Below are positions 9,335 through 19,999 of a stretch of 64,000 nucleotides of DNA, piece by piece (positions within the stretch are counted from its first letter, which is position 1; each line of letters opens with the position of its first letter). The notes under the pieces are model-generated. The model was not told the DNA's origin. It worked only from the letters and a program-made list of their open reading frames with translations, and searched no databases. The DNA is from an uncultured Oligoflexales bacterium (GTDB lineage: Bacteria; Bdellovibrionota_B; Oligoflexia; Oligoflexales; JAPPIL01). A program made the translations under genes and the position numbers. Location: contig OY282434.1 in the NCBI GenBank assembly GCA_958296095.1, positions 620,001 to 684,000 of the forward strand, written 5' to 3'.

Positions 9335-10261
9335 TTAGCGATTTTGTTGTGCGTAAAAATTACTGGTGAAGCCAGGTAGGTAGCGTTTGACGATGTCCAT
9401 GTCGGCGGTGATGGACGGGTTAGCGAGAGGCAACAGGCGTAGTGCGTCGGTCAGCCAGGCGCGGTGTTGTCGCAAGTCGAGGGCGAAGGAATGAAAGTTC
9501 AGCAGTAGTAGTGCCATGCTGTGAATGCCGACGAGATGCATAGTGTCGTTGTCATCATACCACCAGACGGGGCCGCCAGAGTCGCCAAAACCGATGCGGG
9601 CACGAAAATTAGTAAACTCGAGCAGGTCGGATTTCAGGTGGTCTTTGTTTACCCTTACCTCTGCTTTGCGCAGTACGCCAGCTTCCTGTCCCAAGCGTCC
9701 CATGCCATAGCCAGCAATAGTGACGCGGCGTCCGCTGAGATCGATTGTGGGCGGTGGAATGCGATAGGCGAGCTCATAGGGCAAGGGCAACGGCGATTCA
9801 AGCTGCAGCAGAGCGATGTCTTTGAGCTTAGCCCGACGCGGGAAAGGGAAGAGCAGCGTTTCCCACAACACCATCATCGCTCTGCCACTAACAAAGGAAA
9901 GCGATGTCGCACTGTTCAGGTATGAGGCAGGAGCAATCCACGACACACCCGCACGGCTAGCACTCCAGCTTTTTCCGTTCGGTAAGATAACTTTGTTGTG
10001 GTAGCCAACGACAACGTGCACACCCCATGCCCCGACGATACAGTGTGCTGCCAACAACACCTGACTGGGGGTAAGCAGTGTCCCTGAACAGCGTGAGTAG
10101 CGGTATCTATCGCCAGTGCTGACCAGTATTGAGACATGCACGGTATAACGATTGAGCGGGTCACTGCCATGCATCTCTGCACCACCGACTTGCACCCGCG
10201 CTACCTCTGGTGCTCCACACGCAACGCTCAATAACAGCGTGCTGAGCACAGCAGTCTTCAC
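9335..10261 (-). CDS. Trypsin-like (S1) serine protease, lipoprotein
   Basis: A 308-residue secreted protease with lipobox LLSVAC (Cys15). The chymotrypsin-fold triad is complete: His73 in LLAAHC, Asp148 in KDIALLQL and Ser228 in GFGDSGGPVWW. A mature-chain start like the canonical IVGG is seen as VQVGG near residue 23-27, which suggests that it may lack a long propeptide. The start is GTG and overlaps the upstream lipoprotein stop by 4 nt (GTGA). It probably degrades external protein. The last 40 residues extend past the protease domain. Confidence 0.9.
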   Translation of the reverse strand: MKTAVLSTLLLSVACGAPEVARVQVGGAEMHGSDPLNRYTVHVSILVSTGDRYRYSRCSGTLLTPSQVLLAAHCIVGAWGVHVVVGYHNKVILPNGKSWSASRAGVSWIAPASYLNSATSLSFVSGRAMMVLWETLLFPFPRRAKLKDIALLQLESPLPLPYELAYRIPPPTIDLSGRRVTIAGYGMGRLGQEAGVLRKAEVRVNKDHLKSDLLEFTNFRARIGFGDSGGPVWWYDDNDTMHLVGIHSMALLLLNFHSFALDLRQHRAWLTDALRLLPLANPSITADMDIVKRYLPGFTSNFYAQQNR

Positions 10262-10893
10262 GACGCGGTCCCTTCTTTGTCACAGGGCAGAGAATTTTCT
10301 GTAACTAGCCAAGTCAGCACCTTCTCGATACGCGGTAAAGTCTCGTTTGCCCGATGCATCTCTGACGCTAAGACAGCGTTAACCGAGTCGGTGGCTTCCT
10401 TACTCCCTTCCGCTTCGGTCACAAACGCAGTGCCGATGAGAGCTGTGCCCGCGCTACAAGTCAATAGGGTTGCACGTCCGACGGCGGCATTGCGAGTCGC
10501 TACCCAGGCGGTGAACGCGGCAAAGCACACCGTTGCGGTGGGGAAAACTGCATAGGCAACAGTGGAAAATGTGTAGCTCGTATATACCGATTCTGTCTGC
10601 ACGGCACGGCGCAGATCGTCAGCAGCAACTGTGCGCGGTGTCAGCAACTGCGTATCACCACTTGCCTCCACATCCAGTAAGCTGACCGTGGGATTAGTGC
10701 CGATGGCAAAATCCTTGCGATAGATACAGTATTGGCCGTTCTCACGCGGCGCGGCAAAGATAATCGCTACCGCGCCCGCATCGTTGTCCGTGATGACGTA
10801 GTCAGTCTTGCCGCTAGGTTTGTCGCCACAAGCAGATGGCAGCCAGGTCAAGAGCAGCACCAGACATATTCTATTTCCTAGGTAGAAACCCAC
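10258..10893 (-). CDS. Predicted lipoprotein with internal hydrophobic pair
   Basis: About 211 residues from the GTG at 10893, which has TGGAG five bases upstream; longer starts would bury the lipobox (LPSAC) in the middle of the protein. After the Cys comes a soluble region, then two hydrophobic segments near residues 110-150 (around SYTFSTVAYAVFPTATVCFA and GRATLLTCSAGTALIGTAF), then a charged tail. The plan, with a lipobox followed by two hydrophobic stretches, recurs in the lipoprotein at 61139-61834. Function unknown. It is co-transcribed with the serine protease. Confidence 0.7.
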   Translation of the reverse strand: MGFYLGNRICLVLLLTWLPSACGDKPSGKTDYVITDNDAGAVAIIFAAPRENGQYCIYRKDFAIGTNPTVSLLDVEASGDTQLLTPRTVAADDLRRAVQTESVYTSYTFSTVAYAVFPTATVCFAAFTAWVATRNAAVGRATLLTCSAGTALIGTAFVTEAEGSKEATDSVNAVLASEMHRANETLPRIEKVLTWLVTENSLPCDKEGTAS

Positions 10894-11152
10894 GCTAGCT
10901 CCACTGCAAATTTCGTCACCGAGAAAAGCTTTGATCGCAACAAGACATCCTCCCTCACAAAATCTGACAAGCTGGGGCGGCTTGTAGCACAAGCTACCAG
11001 ACAGGGCAAGTGAAAAACCGCGCCAGCACAGCAGGGAGAAGCCACTGCAACGCAGATGCCAAAGGCACGCGCAGCTTACTCAGAGGAGCGGATTAACTTT
11101 CACATCTGCTTGACGAGGAAGTCAGGCCGATAGGGGGTAATTGTGCGCGCAT

Positions 11153-12436
<1,284 letters not shown>

Positions 12437-12543
12437 CCGCACACTCCTTGCTGGCAAATAAAAAAAACACGGGAGATGCTACCTGAAACAAAGACATTTG
12501 GCAAACATTCTTGCTATGATAATTCCCACGAGGGGATTGTATT

Positions 12544-13317
12544 GTGACTGAGGAAAAAAGCCTGCCAACTGCCACTGACAACGGCGACCACGAAAAAGTA
12601 ATGCCGCTGTTAGACCACCTCACTGAGCTACGCTCCCGTCTAATCGCCTCAGGCGTTGTCGTGCTGGTGCTATTTCTGCTGTTCATGGTGTTCTCCGAAC
12701 AATTGCTAGCCTTCCTGCGCATCCCGCTCGAACAAGCATTGCCTGAAGCGAGCAACGCGCTGCACTTTACTTCGCCACTTGAAGTATTCCTTGCCAACCT
12801 CAAGGTCTCCTTCCTCGCCGCACTCGTCTGTGCTTGCCCCGTGTGGTTGTTCCACTTCTGGCGTTTCCTTGCACCGGGCCTGTTGCAAAAAGAGCGCCGC
12901 TATGTCTTCCCCTTCATGCTAAGCTCGATCGCCCTGTTTCTACTCGGCATCCTGTTCTGCTTTTATGTCGTCCTGCCGCTGGCTCTCGATTTCCTCATCG
13001 GCACGGGGCTCAAAGTTGGCACACCGATCATCACCGTTGCTGATTACGTCTCGATGCTCGTCATCCTTATTTTTGCCTTCGCCCTCATCTTTGAGACTCC
13101 CCTCATCCTCGTCCTACTCGGCATTCTTGGCCTCATCGACAGCGGCGACCTGCGCACCCATCGTAAACTCGTGCTTGTCGGGATCATCGTGATGGCTGCC
13201 CTGCTCACCCCACCCGACCCAATCTCACAGATCGGCCTCGCCTTGCCCGTATGCGGCATGTATGAGCTGGCTATTGTCGTTCTTGCCGCGCTGGAGAAAA
13301 AAGCACCCCCTGCCTGA
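12544..13317 (+). CDS. tatC: Sec-independent protein translocase TatC
   Basis: A 257-residue inner-membrane protein with six predicted helices, the core receptor for twin-arginine signal peptides. The family signature HLTELRSRL is at about residues 25-33, with the following FxxxPLE-like region (SPLEVFLANLKVSF) and the conserved Glu/Pro-rich loops. Start GTG with GAGGGG ten bases upstream. A candidate promoter with TATGAT lies about 12515-12520. No tatA/tatB is adjacent. The 3' end runs directly into the large repeat island. Confidence 0.95.
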   Translation: MTEEKSLPTATDNGDHEKVMPLLDHLTELRSRLIASGVVVLVLFLLFMVFSEQLLAFLRIPLEQALPEASNALHFTSPLEVFLANLKVSFLAALVCACPVWLFHFWRFLAPGLLQKERRYVFPFMLSSIALFLLGILFCFYVVLPLALDFLIGTGLKVGTPIITVADYVSMLVILIFAFALIFETPLILVLLGILGLIDSGDLRTHRKLVLVGIIVMAALLTPPDPISQIGLALPVCGMYELAIVVLAALEKKAPPA

Positions 13318-15053
13318 AAACGAAACCGAGGTGAGTGTGGCTGAATGCAAGAGCCGAGAGACTTGGGGACAAGCCTGAACGCAATAGCAAGAAGCCTGAG
13401 GGCAAGGATACCACTTAGCCCGTGCCTCCGTTATCTTGGCGAGGCGCAGCCCTACCGAGAAACTCTCCCCTGATATAGGTGCAAGTACATGCCTTGTGCA
13501 AAAGCATAATCTCACAGCAATATGGCAGTATTTATGGTCGGGTTTTCGTACGGCCTCGCCGCGCCATTCATGGAGCTCTCGGTAGGCAAGAGGTGTGGGC
13601 AACTGCCGAGAGGTTTGAGGGCAGGCAGAGAGGCTGGCAGGCAAGCCTGAATGCGATAGCAAGAGGTCCGAGGACGAGGAGCGAGCTAGGAAGCGAGCGA
13701 TACAAAAAGCAGCGTAGCGCATGCAGCGAGGGAGCTAGGAAGCGGCAAACAGTCTCGTAAGGCGAGCGTTACAATAAAGTCGTGCGCAGCGCAGCTGGGC
13801 GAGGCGCAGCCCTACCGAGAAACTCCCCACGAATATGTAGAAGCACATGCCTTATGCAAAAAAATAATCTGGTTGCAGTATTGGCAATACCTGCGGTCGT
13901 TTTCGTACGGCCTCGCCTCGCCGTTCATGTAGCTTTCGGTGGGCAAGAGGTGGGGGTAACCGCGAGAAGGCTTGGGAGCAAGCCCGAACGCAATAACGAG
14001 GGGCAAAGACCTTCCTTAGCCCGTACCCCCGTTATCTTGGCGAGGCGCAGCCCTACCGAGAAACTCTCCTTGAATTAGGTGCAAGCACATGCCTTGTGCA
14101 AAAGCATAATCTGGTTGCAATATTGGCAATGTTTGCGGTCGAGTTTTCGTACGGCCTCACCGTGCCATTCATTAGGCTCTCGATAAGCAAGCCTGAACGC
14201 AACCGCGAGAGGCCTGAAAGCAAGCCTGAACGCAGTACAGGGAGATCAGAGCGCAAGCAGCGAGCTAGCAAGCGAGCGTTACAATAAAGTCGTGCGCAGC
14301 GCAGCTGGGCGAGGCGCAGCCCTACCGAGAAACCCGACCTCAACAGGTATAGGCACATGCCTTGTGCAAAGAAATAAACTGGTTGCAGTATTGGCAGTAT
14401 TTATGGTCGGGTTTTCGTACGGCCTCGCCTCGCCGTTCATGGAGCTCTCGGTAGGCAAGAGGTGGTGGCAACCGCCGAGAGGCTTGATGACAGGCAGGGA
14501 GACCTGAGCGCAAGCCTGAACGCAATAACGAGGGGCAAAGACCTTCCTTAGCCCGTACCCCCGTTATCTTGGCGAGGCGCAGCCCTACCGAGAAACTCTC
14601 CTTGAATTAGGTGCAAGCACATGCCTTGTGCAAAAGCATAATCTGGTTGCAATATTGGCAATGTTTGCGGTCGAGTTTTCGTACGGCCTCACCTCGCCGT
14701 TCATGGAGTTCTCGGTGGGCAAGTCTCAACGTGACAGCCAAGAGACTTGGGCGCAAGCAGAGATGGCGCGCAGAGTGGTCTGAGCACAAGAAGCGAGCTA
14801 GGAAGCGAGCGATACAAAAAGCAGCGTAGCGCAAGCAGCGAGGGAGCTAGGAAGCGGCAAAAAAAACCGCGCAGCGAGAAACTCTCCCCTGAGATAGGTG
14901 CAAGCACATACTCTTGTCTGAAAGCATAACCTAACGGCAATATGGCAGTATTTGTGGTCGAGTTTTCGCACGGCCTCGCCCCGCCGTTCATGGAGATCTC
15001 GGCGGTCAAGCCCGAACGCAACCGCGAGAAGCTTGAGGGCAAGCCTCATTGCC
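13318..15053. repeat. Large island of the dispersed modular repeat
   Basis: About 1.7 kb between the convergent ends of tatC and dsbD is made of at least five copies of the core module in inverted orientation (GGCGAGGCGCAGCCCTACCG near 13437, 13798, 14040, 14309 and 14571). Each is followed by a TGCCTTGTGCA hairpin, a CGGTCGAGTTTTCG or GGTCGGGTTTTCG arm, GCCTCGCC and CTCTCGGTAGGC. Between copies are the GAGCTAGGAAGCGAGCG / TACAAAAAGCAGCGTAGCGC module and the CAAGCCTGAACGCAATA module. Long frames here, such as a 165-codon one on the minus strand, are repeat-encoded and not regarded as genes. Confidence 0.9.
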
Positions 15054-16799
15054 TTAGCGTGAAGCCGAAAACTCCCGCAGCTGAGCTAGCAGGGCGGGTG
15101 CATCAAGATAACCATTGATGACCACGCGCTCGCGCATCTCATGATCGGCAGGCAGCAGCACGATACTCGGTAAGCTCAAGATGTGGTATTTTTGGCGCAA
15201 TGCTTCCGTTGCCGCACTGGTCAGCGTGAAGTCGAGTTTTAGCAGTAGCCAATCGTTGTCCTGCAACCAACGGCTCAAGGTCGGGTCAGTCCAGGTGAAG
15301 GCATCCATCTGCTTGCAGCGCTCACACCATTCAGCCCAACCGTCGATCAGCAGCGGACGTTGTTGTGCCTGTGCTTGTCGCCGCGCCGCAGGCTCGTCAG
15401 TCAACCACGTTACCAGTGTCGGACGAGTGGTGGTCGTCGCCCCCTGACTGAAGGCGAACAGCCCCAAGCCTAGCAACAACGCACAGGGCAGCGCACCAAC
15501 ACGACCCCCAGGCCTGCGCCAGGCCAGCCAGGCCAGCAACAATGCCCCCATTCCTAGCAGAGACGCACTGAGCGGAAACCAAACGGCCGCGAGAGGTTGC
15601 AACTGCTGGTAAAACGGAATGCGCAGATAGTAGAAGAACAGCGCAAACATCATGGATGCCATCAGCAGTTTGGCGCAGAACTGTAGACGTGGGGCGAGTT
15701 TTATGGTGGTAATTCTGCTCACCAAACTACCACCGCCGATGTAGGGCAAGGCAAAACCACAGCTGTAGACGAAGAACAGCAGGAAGGCTTCCCCCCCACT
15801 CAGTTGGGTTGCCGACCAAGTCAGCAAAGCCCCTAGGATCGGTCCCGTGCAAGGTGCCGCGACCAACCCTGCACCCAGTCCGAGACAAAAGGTATTGGGC
15901 AGCGAAGCCTTGCCCTGTCCGAGTTTTGTGCCCAGCTGTTGCAGCACGGCGAAATTTCCCCACCCCAACATCGTCAAGCCGAAGACAAACATCAGCACAC
16001 TGACGGCGATGACGAACCACAAGTTGCCGAGAATTGCCCCGAACATCCCACCACCAAAGGCGGCGACGAGACCGAGGGCACTGTATGAGGAAATAATCCC
16101 CGCACCATAGACCAGTGCACCGAGCCGCGGTGTAGCTCGACGTTGGGCGAGGGTCTTCAGGGTAATCGGAATCATCGGCAACACACAGGGAGTGAGGTTG
16201 GTCAGCAAACCACCCAACAGGGCAATCACGACCAGCCACAACAGCGAGCGCTGGCTCTGCCCGACAAAGCTGATGAGGGTCTGCTCTACACTTGCCGCAG
16301 GCGTGGCGTTGATGTTGGGTGTAGGCACAGACGTAGCTGTTGTCGCCGCACTTGAGGAGGCCGCGCCGCGCCGCGCACTGCGATAGACGTTAATTTGCAG
16401 CGTCTCGGTGTAGGGGAAGAGGCATATCTTGTCGGTGCAGCCGATGTAGGTGATGGCAAAGGGTAATGTTTCCCCCTGCGGTGTGCCCTTAAAGAGCAGT
16501 TCAAACTCGCCGCCGAAGAATGTCTTGACCTTATCGCCCGTCAACGGATCGGTAATCTCCTGTGCAGGCGGTTCTTGTATGCTTAACAGCGAGAGTTGCA
16601 GGGGTGGTTTGAAGGAAATTTTGTCACGGTAGAGGCTAAAGCCATCGCTAGTCGTCAGCCGCAGCAATACCCGTGTGTTGTCGCCCTCAACCTGTGCACC
16701 AGCACTCTGCCAGCTGACCACATCGGCAGGGTTGGGGGGATCGTTGAAGGCGAGAACAGCCAGCAACAGCGAGACAAGCAGGGTGGGAAAAAAAAACAT
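15054..16799 (-). CDS. dsbD: Thiol:disulfide interchange protein DsbD
   Basis: A 581-residue inner-membrane reductase that carries electrons from cytoplasmic thioredoxin to the periplasm. It has the three DsbD parts: an N-terminal periplasmic domain with Cys121/Cys126 (GCTDKIC), a central eight-helix domain with Cys205 (TPCVLPM) and Cys317 (APCTGPI), and a C-terminal thioredoxin-like domain with WCERC (492-495). The spacing in the N-terminal pair is four residues instead of the usual five. A signal-like hydrophobic start is present. It fits with the many Cys-rich exported proteins in the window. Confidence 0.94.
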   Translation of the reverse strand: MFFFPTLLVSLLLAVLAFNDPPNPADVVSWQSAGAQVEGDNTRVLLRLTTSDGFSLYRDKISFKPPLQLSLLSIQEPPAQEITDPLTGDKVKTFFGGEFELLFKGTPQGETLPFAITYIGCTDKICLFPYTETLQINVYRSARRGAASSSAATTATSVPTPNINATPAASVEQTLISFVGQSQRSLLWLVVIALLGGLLTNLTPCVLPMIPITLKTLAQRRATPRLGALVYGAGIISSYSALGLVAAFGGGMFGAILGNLWFVIAVSVLMFVFGLTMLGWGNFAVLQQLGTKLGQGKASLPNTFCLGLGAGLVAAPCTGPILGALLTWSATQLSGGEAFLLFFVYSCGFALPYIGGGSLVSRITTIKLAPRLQFCAKLLMASMMFALFFYYLRIPFYQQLQPLAAVWFPLSASLLGMGALLLAWLAWRRPGGRVGALPCALLLGLGLFAFSQGATTTTRPTLVTWLTDEPAARRQAQAQQRPLLIDGWAEWCERCKQMDAFTWTDPTLSRWLQDNDWLLLKLDFTLTSAATEALRQKYHILSLPSIVLLPADHEMRERVVINGYLDAPALLAQLREFSASR

Positions 16800-16909
16800 C
16801 AGGTAACCTGGTGCTGAATGTTAGGCGGATGGTGCATCAACACTTGACCTTTATCACAGAATAACATACACCTCGGCGGTCGTTCTATAGCGAAGCGGGG
16901 AAGTATAGC

Positions 16910-17242
16910 GTGACGCGGCGCAGACAGGCATTCAGCAAGTGGAAATTACGCAAGGGCGATCAGGTTATCGTCACGGCGGGCAAATCAAAAGGCGCAACTG
17001 GCAAGATCGATAGCGTTGACCGCAAACGCAGCGGGGTCACCGTTGCTGGCGTGAACATGGCACGCAAACACACCAAGCCGACACAGAACAGCCCTGGCGG
17101 TATCATCGACAAGCCGCTGCCGCTGCACATCAGCAATGTGGCAATGCTTGACCCGCGGCAAGGCGGGCCGACGCGGGTTGGATTTCGCCTCGATGCGGGG
17201 CGCAAGGTGCGCTATGCCAAAAAGTCTGGGGCAATCCTGTAG
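16910..17242 (+). CDS. rplX: 50S ribosomal protein L24, isolated locus
   Basis: A 110-residue protein with the KOW motif (KGDQVIVTAGKSKGATGKID) and the typical continuation (VNMARKHTKPTQ, GGIIDKPLPLHISNV). L24 is an assembly-initiating protein of the large subunit. The start is GTG with GGGGAAG upstream. Normally rplX sits in the spc operon after rplN. Here it is alone between dsbD and a protease gene, so it has either been relocated or is a second copy. Confidence 0.93.
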   Translation: MTRRRQAFSKWKLRKGDQVIVTAGKSKGATGKIDSVDRKRSGVTVAGVNMARKHTKPTQNSPGGIIDKPLPLHISNVAMLDPRQGGPTRVGFRLDAGRKVRYAKKSGAIL

Positions 17243-17362
17243 TGGCTATCCTTTAGCCTGAATTCCGCCTGAAATCTCCCGTATGGCTTGGTATTGCGAG
17301 GTTCTCCTCCCTGAGGACCGAGGTGGCAGCCGCGCCTGAGCAGAAGCTGGTTGCACAGGTCT

Positions 17363-18355
17363 TCAGTTCTGTTTTTCCAGCACCAGCGTCTCGTAGGCAC
17401 TGATAATGCCCAAGATATCGTCGAAGCTGAGTCGGGGAGTTTTATCCCTGCCAATAGGCTTATTGCTGTCTTGGAGATCGCATGACATGATCGAAGGTGG
17501 CTGGTAGCTGCCCGGTCGATGCTCATCCATCAGACGATCGGGATCGTCGTCTGTCCGAGGCGGTAGCTCAAGCTTTGTCCGCAGTTCCTTTTCATACTCG
17601 TCGTTATAGCCCTCTCTAAAATAGGTATCAGCCAACCCCATCGCGTGTCCCATTTCATGCAGTAGGGTAAATCTATTGAACCCAGTATTGCCTATGTCGA
17701 ACCAGCAACTGTCACTGCCACTACCTGCTTGAGAAGGAGAACTCTTGGGTGAGAGCTCAGAGATAAACATGTGGATGGTCGCTTCTAAAAACCAGGTATC
17801 GTCGCCCCTATCAATCCACTTGGGATGATAGTAAGCTGAACGCTGACCTCCAGTCGCGGGAGAAACAGTGCCGCAGTAGAAAAAAACTGTAAGCAGATTT
17901 TTTTTAATGGCAATGCCCTGTCTTCGTTTCGCTTCCTTACCGTCAAAGTTGAGTGATACATCCTTTAATACGTAGTCGTCGGTAACATTAACATACATAA
18001 GCTCATCGACAACTGTGCTGTCTTCATGCCCAGGAGGGTGACCGACAGGTACTTTCCTGCCAGTTCCAGTTAGCCACTGTAACCAGCGTTTGATCGATCC
18101 TCCTATCGCAGCCTTTATTTGCTGCAGCTGCGCATCGTCAAAGTTGCACTGTGGCTGCACGTAATAGGCTATCTCCCATTCACTCTCAAAAATATGGGTA
18201 ATTAGAAACAAGTCGGAGTTTTCTTGGTAAAATTCTTTGTCCATGCCTTCCGTCAATAACAGGTGCTTAACCTGAGATGAGGGCGAAGCGGCATGATCGG
18301 CACACGATACTGAGGCGAGCAGAATATTCGCTAACATTAAAATTTTCACCTTCAA
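17363..18355 (-). CDS. Lipoprotein metalloprotease, HExxHxxGxxD type
   Basis: A 330-residue protein with lipobox LASVSC (Cys18). The zinc site is HEMGH at residues 233-237 followed by GLAD, so the third ligand would be Asp243 instead of the common His. A Met-turn candidate is SIMSC near 290. This matches the metzincin or gluzincin-like clan, as in snapalysin-type enzymes with Asp. Start ATG with GAAGGTG upstream. It is divergent from the next lipoprotein with an AT-rich region of about 230 bp between. Likely an outer-surface or periplasmic protease. Confidence 0.85.
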   Translation of the reverse strand: MKVKILMLANILLASVSCADHAASPSSQVKHLLLTEGMDKEFYQENSDLFLITHIFESEWEIAYYVQPQCNFDDAQLQQIKAAIGGSIKRWLQWLTGTGRKVPVGHPPGHEDSTVVDELMYVNVTDDYVLKDVSLNFDGKEAKRRQGIAIKKNLLTVFFYCGTVSPATGGQRSAYYHPKWIDRGDDTWFLEATIHMFISELSPKSSPSQAGSGSDSCWFDIGNTGFNRFTLLHEMGHAMGLADTYFREGYNDEYEKELRTKLELPPRTDDDPDRLMDEHRPGSYQPPSIMSCDLQDSNKPIGRDKTPRLSFDDILGIISAYETLVLEKQN

Positions 18356-18582
18356 ACTCCTAATAAAGTCACACCCAACACCACCAGCGTATCGGTCATT
18401 TTTTATTTTTTGTTAATTTTATTTGCGCTTTTTATTTTAGTCTTTTAGAATGATTGAAAATTACCTAGATGCAGAAAAGCTTGGCAGTAACTGTCCTGAT
18501 CACGATTGCACCTTAGCGGATGCTAAAGAATATGTCTGGCGTGCCGAAGCACGGGCATCGGGTGTTTTTGGGGGAGATTGTC

Positions 18583-19332
18583 ATGCCTTTAATGCTGTTG
18601 GTTATTTTTTTTGCCGCCTCAGGTTGTCTGATCAGAGCTGGACAGGAGCAGACTGGTCAACACCAGCATGTAGTCTTGGACGATGACGCCAAAGTAAAAA
18701 AGGAGGGGCAGAACTGGATAGAAGATACTTTGTCCAGCTACCACGATCTGGTTGGCAACCGCAAAGTTTTGGTTTTTGTCATCAAAACTCTGACGTATTA
18801 CCCCAATAAAGTCCATCCTATGATGCGTAAGTATCGCGCCTACACAGGCGAGGCTAACCACGAGCCACACGATCTGCACAGTGGCTTTTATGAAGTTGGC
18901 CTGAGGCAAGAGGAAAACGATGTCTTACACGAGGACATCCAGAGCAAAGCACAGAATTATATTCGTGTTCGCTTTACCTTGGCAGCATTGCGGTATCTAA
19001 ATGACAAAGATGTCTGTATATCAGACAGCACGGCAGCAAGCCATCCTCGCTTGATGCGAACGCCAGAGGCACTCACTCTCTACTTGCGCGGGGAGGGGAA
19101 AAATCCTGGGAAAGATATTGTTTTCGTTACCTCAATGACAGCTAGCAAGACCCCGACGGGGGAAATTTACTTTTACCTAGGACGCGATAACAAACTCAAG
19201 ATAGTTGCTTCCGCTTTTCGGATTAACCGCGCTAACAAAGTCACTGCCACCCTGCAGGCCCAGACGTTTGTGACTGTCAACCGTGACTGCACCCAGGTGG
19301 TAGAAGAACTTAGCTATGTGAAAGAATTTTAA
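18583..19332 (+). CDS. Predicted lipoprotein, unknown function
   Basis: A 249-residue protein from the ATG at 18583, which has GGGGGAG seven bases upstream. The frame is open further upstream but that would displace the signal (MPLMLLVIFFAASGC, Cys15). The mature protein is mixed alpha/beta with few Cys. No family is recognised. The gene is divergent from a metalloprotease lipoprotein, and its stop codon lies about 40 bp from the start of a repeat island. Confidence 0.75.
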   Translation: MPLMLLVIFFAASGCLIRAGQEQTGQHQHVVLDDDAKVKKEGQNWIEDTLSSYHDLVGNRKVLVFVIKTLTYYPNKVHPMMRKYRAYTGEANHEPHDLHSGFYEVGLRQEENDVLHEDIQSKAQNYIRVRFTLAALRYLNDKDVCISDSTAASHPRLMRTPEALTLYLRGEGKNPGKDIVFVTSMTASKTPTGEIYFYLGRDNKLKIVASAFRINRANKVTATLQAQTFVTVNRDCTQVVEELSYVKEF

Positions 19333-19339
19333 TACACTT

Positions 19340-19895
19340 CTGCCACGTAGAAAATTTCTCTTCGCGCCGCTCGCCCCGCCATTCATGGAGCTCTCGGTGG
19401 GCAAGAGGTGGGGGTAACCGCCGAGAGGTTTGAGGGCAGGTCTGAACGCGATAGCGAGAGGCAAAGACCTTCCTTAGCCCGTACCTCCGTTGTCTTGGCA
19501 CGGCACAGACCTACCGAGAAACTCGACCTGAGCATGTGTAAGCACGTACTTTTATCTAAGCGCATAATCCGACGGCAACATGGCAGTATTTGTGGTCGAG
19601 TTTTCGCACGGTCTCACCGTGCCGTTCATGGAGCATCTCGGCAGGCAAGCATGAACGTAACCGCCGAGAGGTCTGAGGGCAGGCAGAGAGGGCGCACAGA
19701 GTGGCCTGATAACATGCAGCGAGCGGGGAGCGAGAAAGCGGCAAACAGTCTCGTAAGGCGAGCGATACAAACAGCATCGCGTAGCGATGAGCTAGGAAGC
19801 GAGCGATACAAACAGCATCGCGTAGCGATGAGCTAGGAAGCGAGCGCAGCGCAGCTGGGCACGGCGAAGACCTGCACAGCTAAGACTATACTGTA
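19340..19895. repeat. Dispersed modular repeat island
   Basis: Inverted-orientation modules begin with CATGGAGCTCTCGGTGGGC near 19385. They continue through CTACCGAGAAACTCGACC near 19510 and GGTCGAGTTTTCG near 19595. A direct duplication of GAGCTAGGAAGCGAGCG-ATACAAACAGCATCGCGTAGCGAT follows at about 19745-19845. The remaining 100 bp to 20000 is AT-rich and may hold the promoter of the next gene (TATACT near 19888). Confidence 0.85.
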
Positions 19896-19999
19896 AATAT
19901 AACCAACTGCAATGACTGAATAATACTGATATTTTTACATTTTCACTAAAGCAACCCTGCGATCTTGCCGAGATATAGACATCAAGCAATGAGGGTATT

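Noticed and set aside
13318-15053. CRISPR array
   Set aside because: Repeats here are long, modular and of both orientations, with no constant short repeat, no unique spacers of equal length, and no cas genes in the window.
18450-18686. 78-codon frame before the lipoprotein gene
   Set aside because: It overlaps the lipoprotein signal in another frame and has no ribosome binding site; the gene start at 18583 is well supported.
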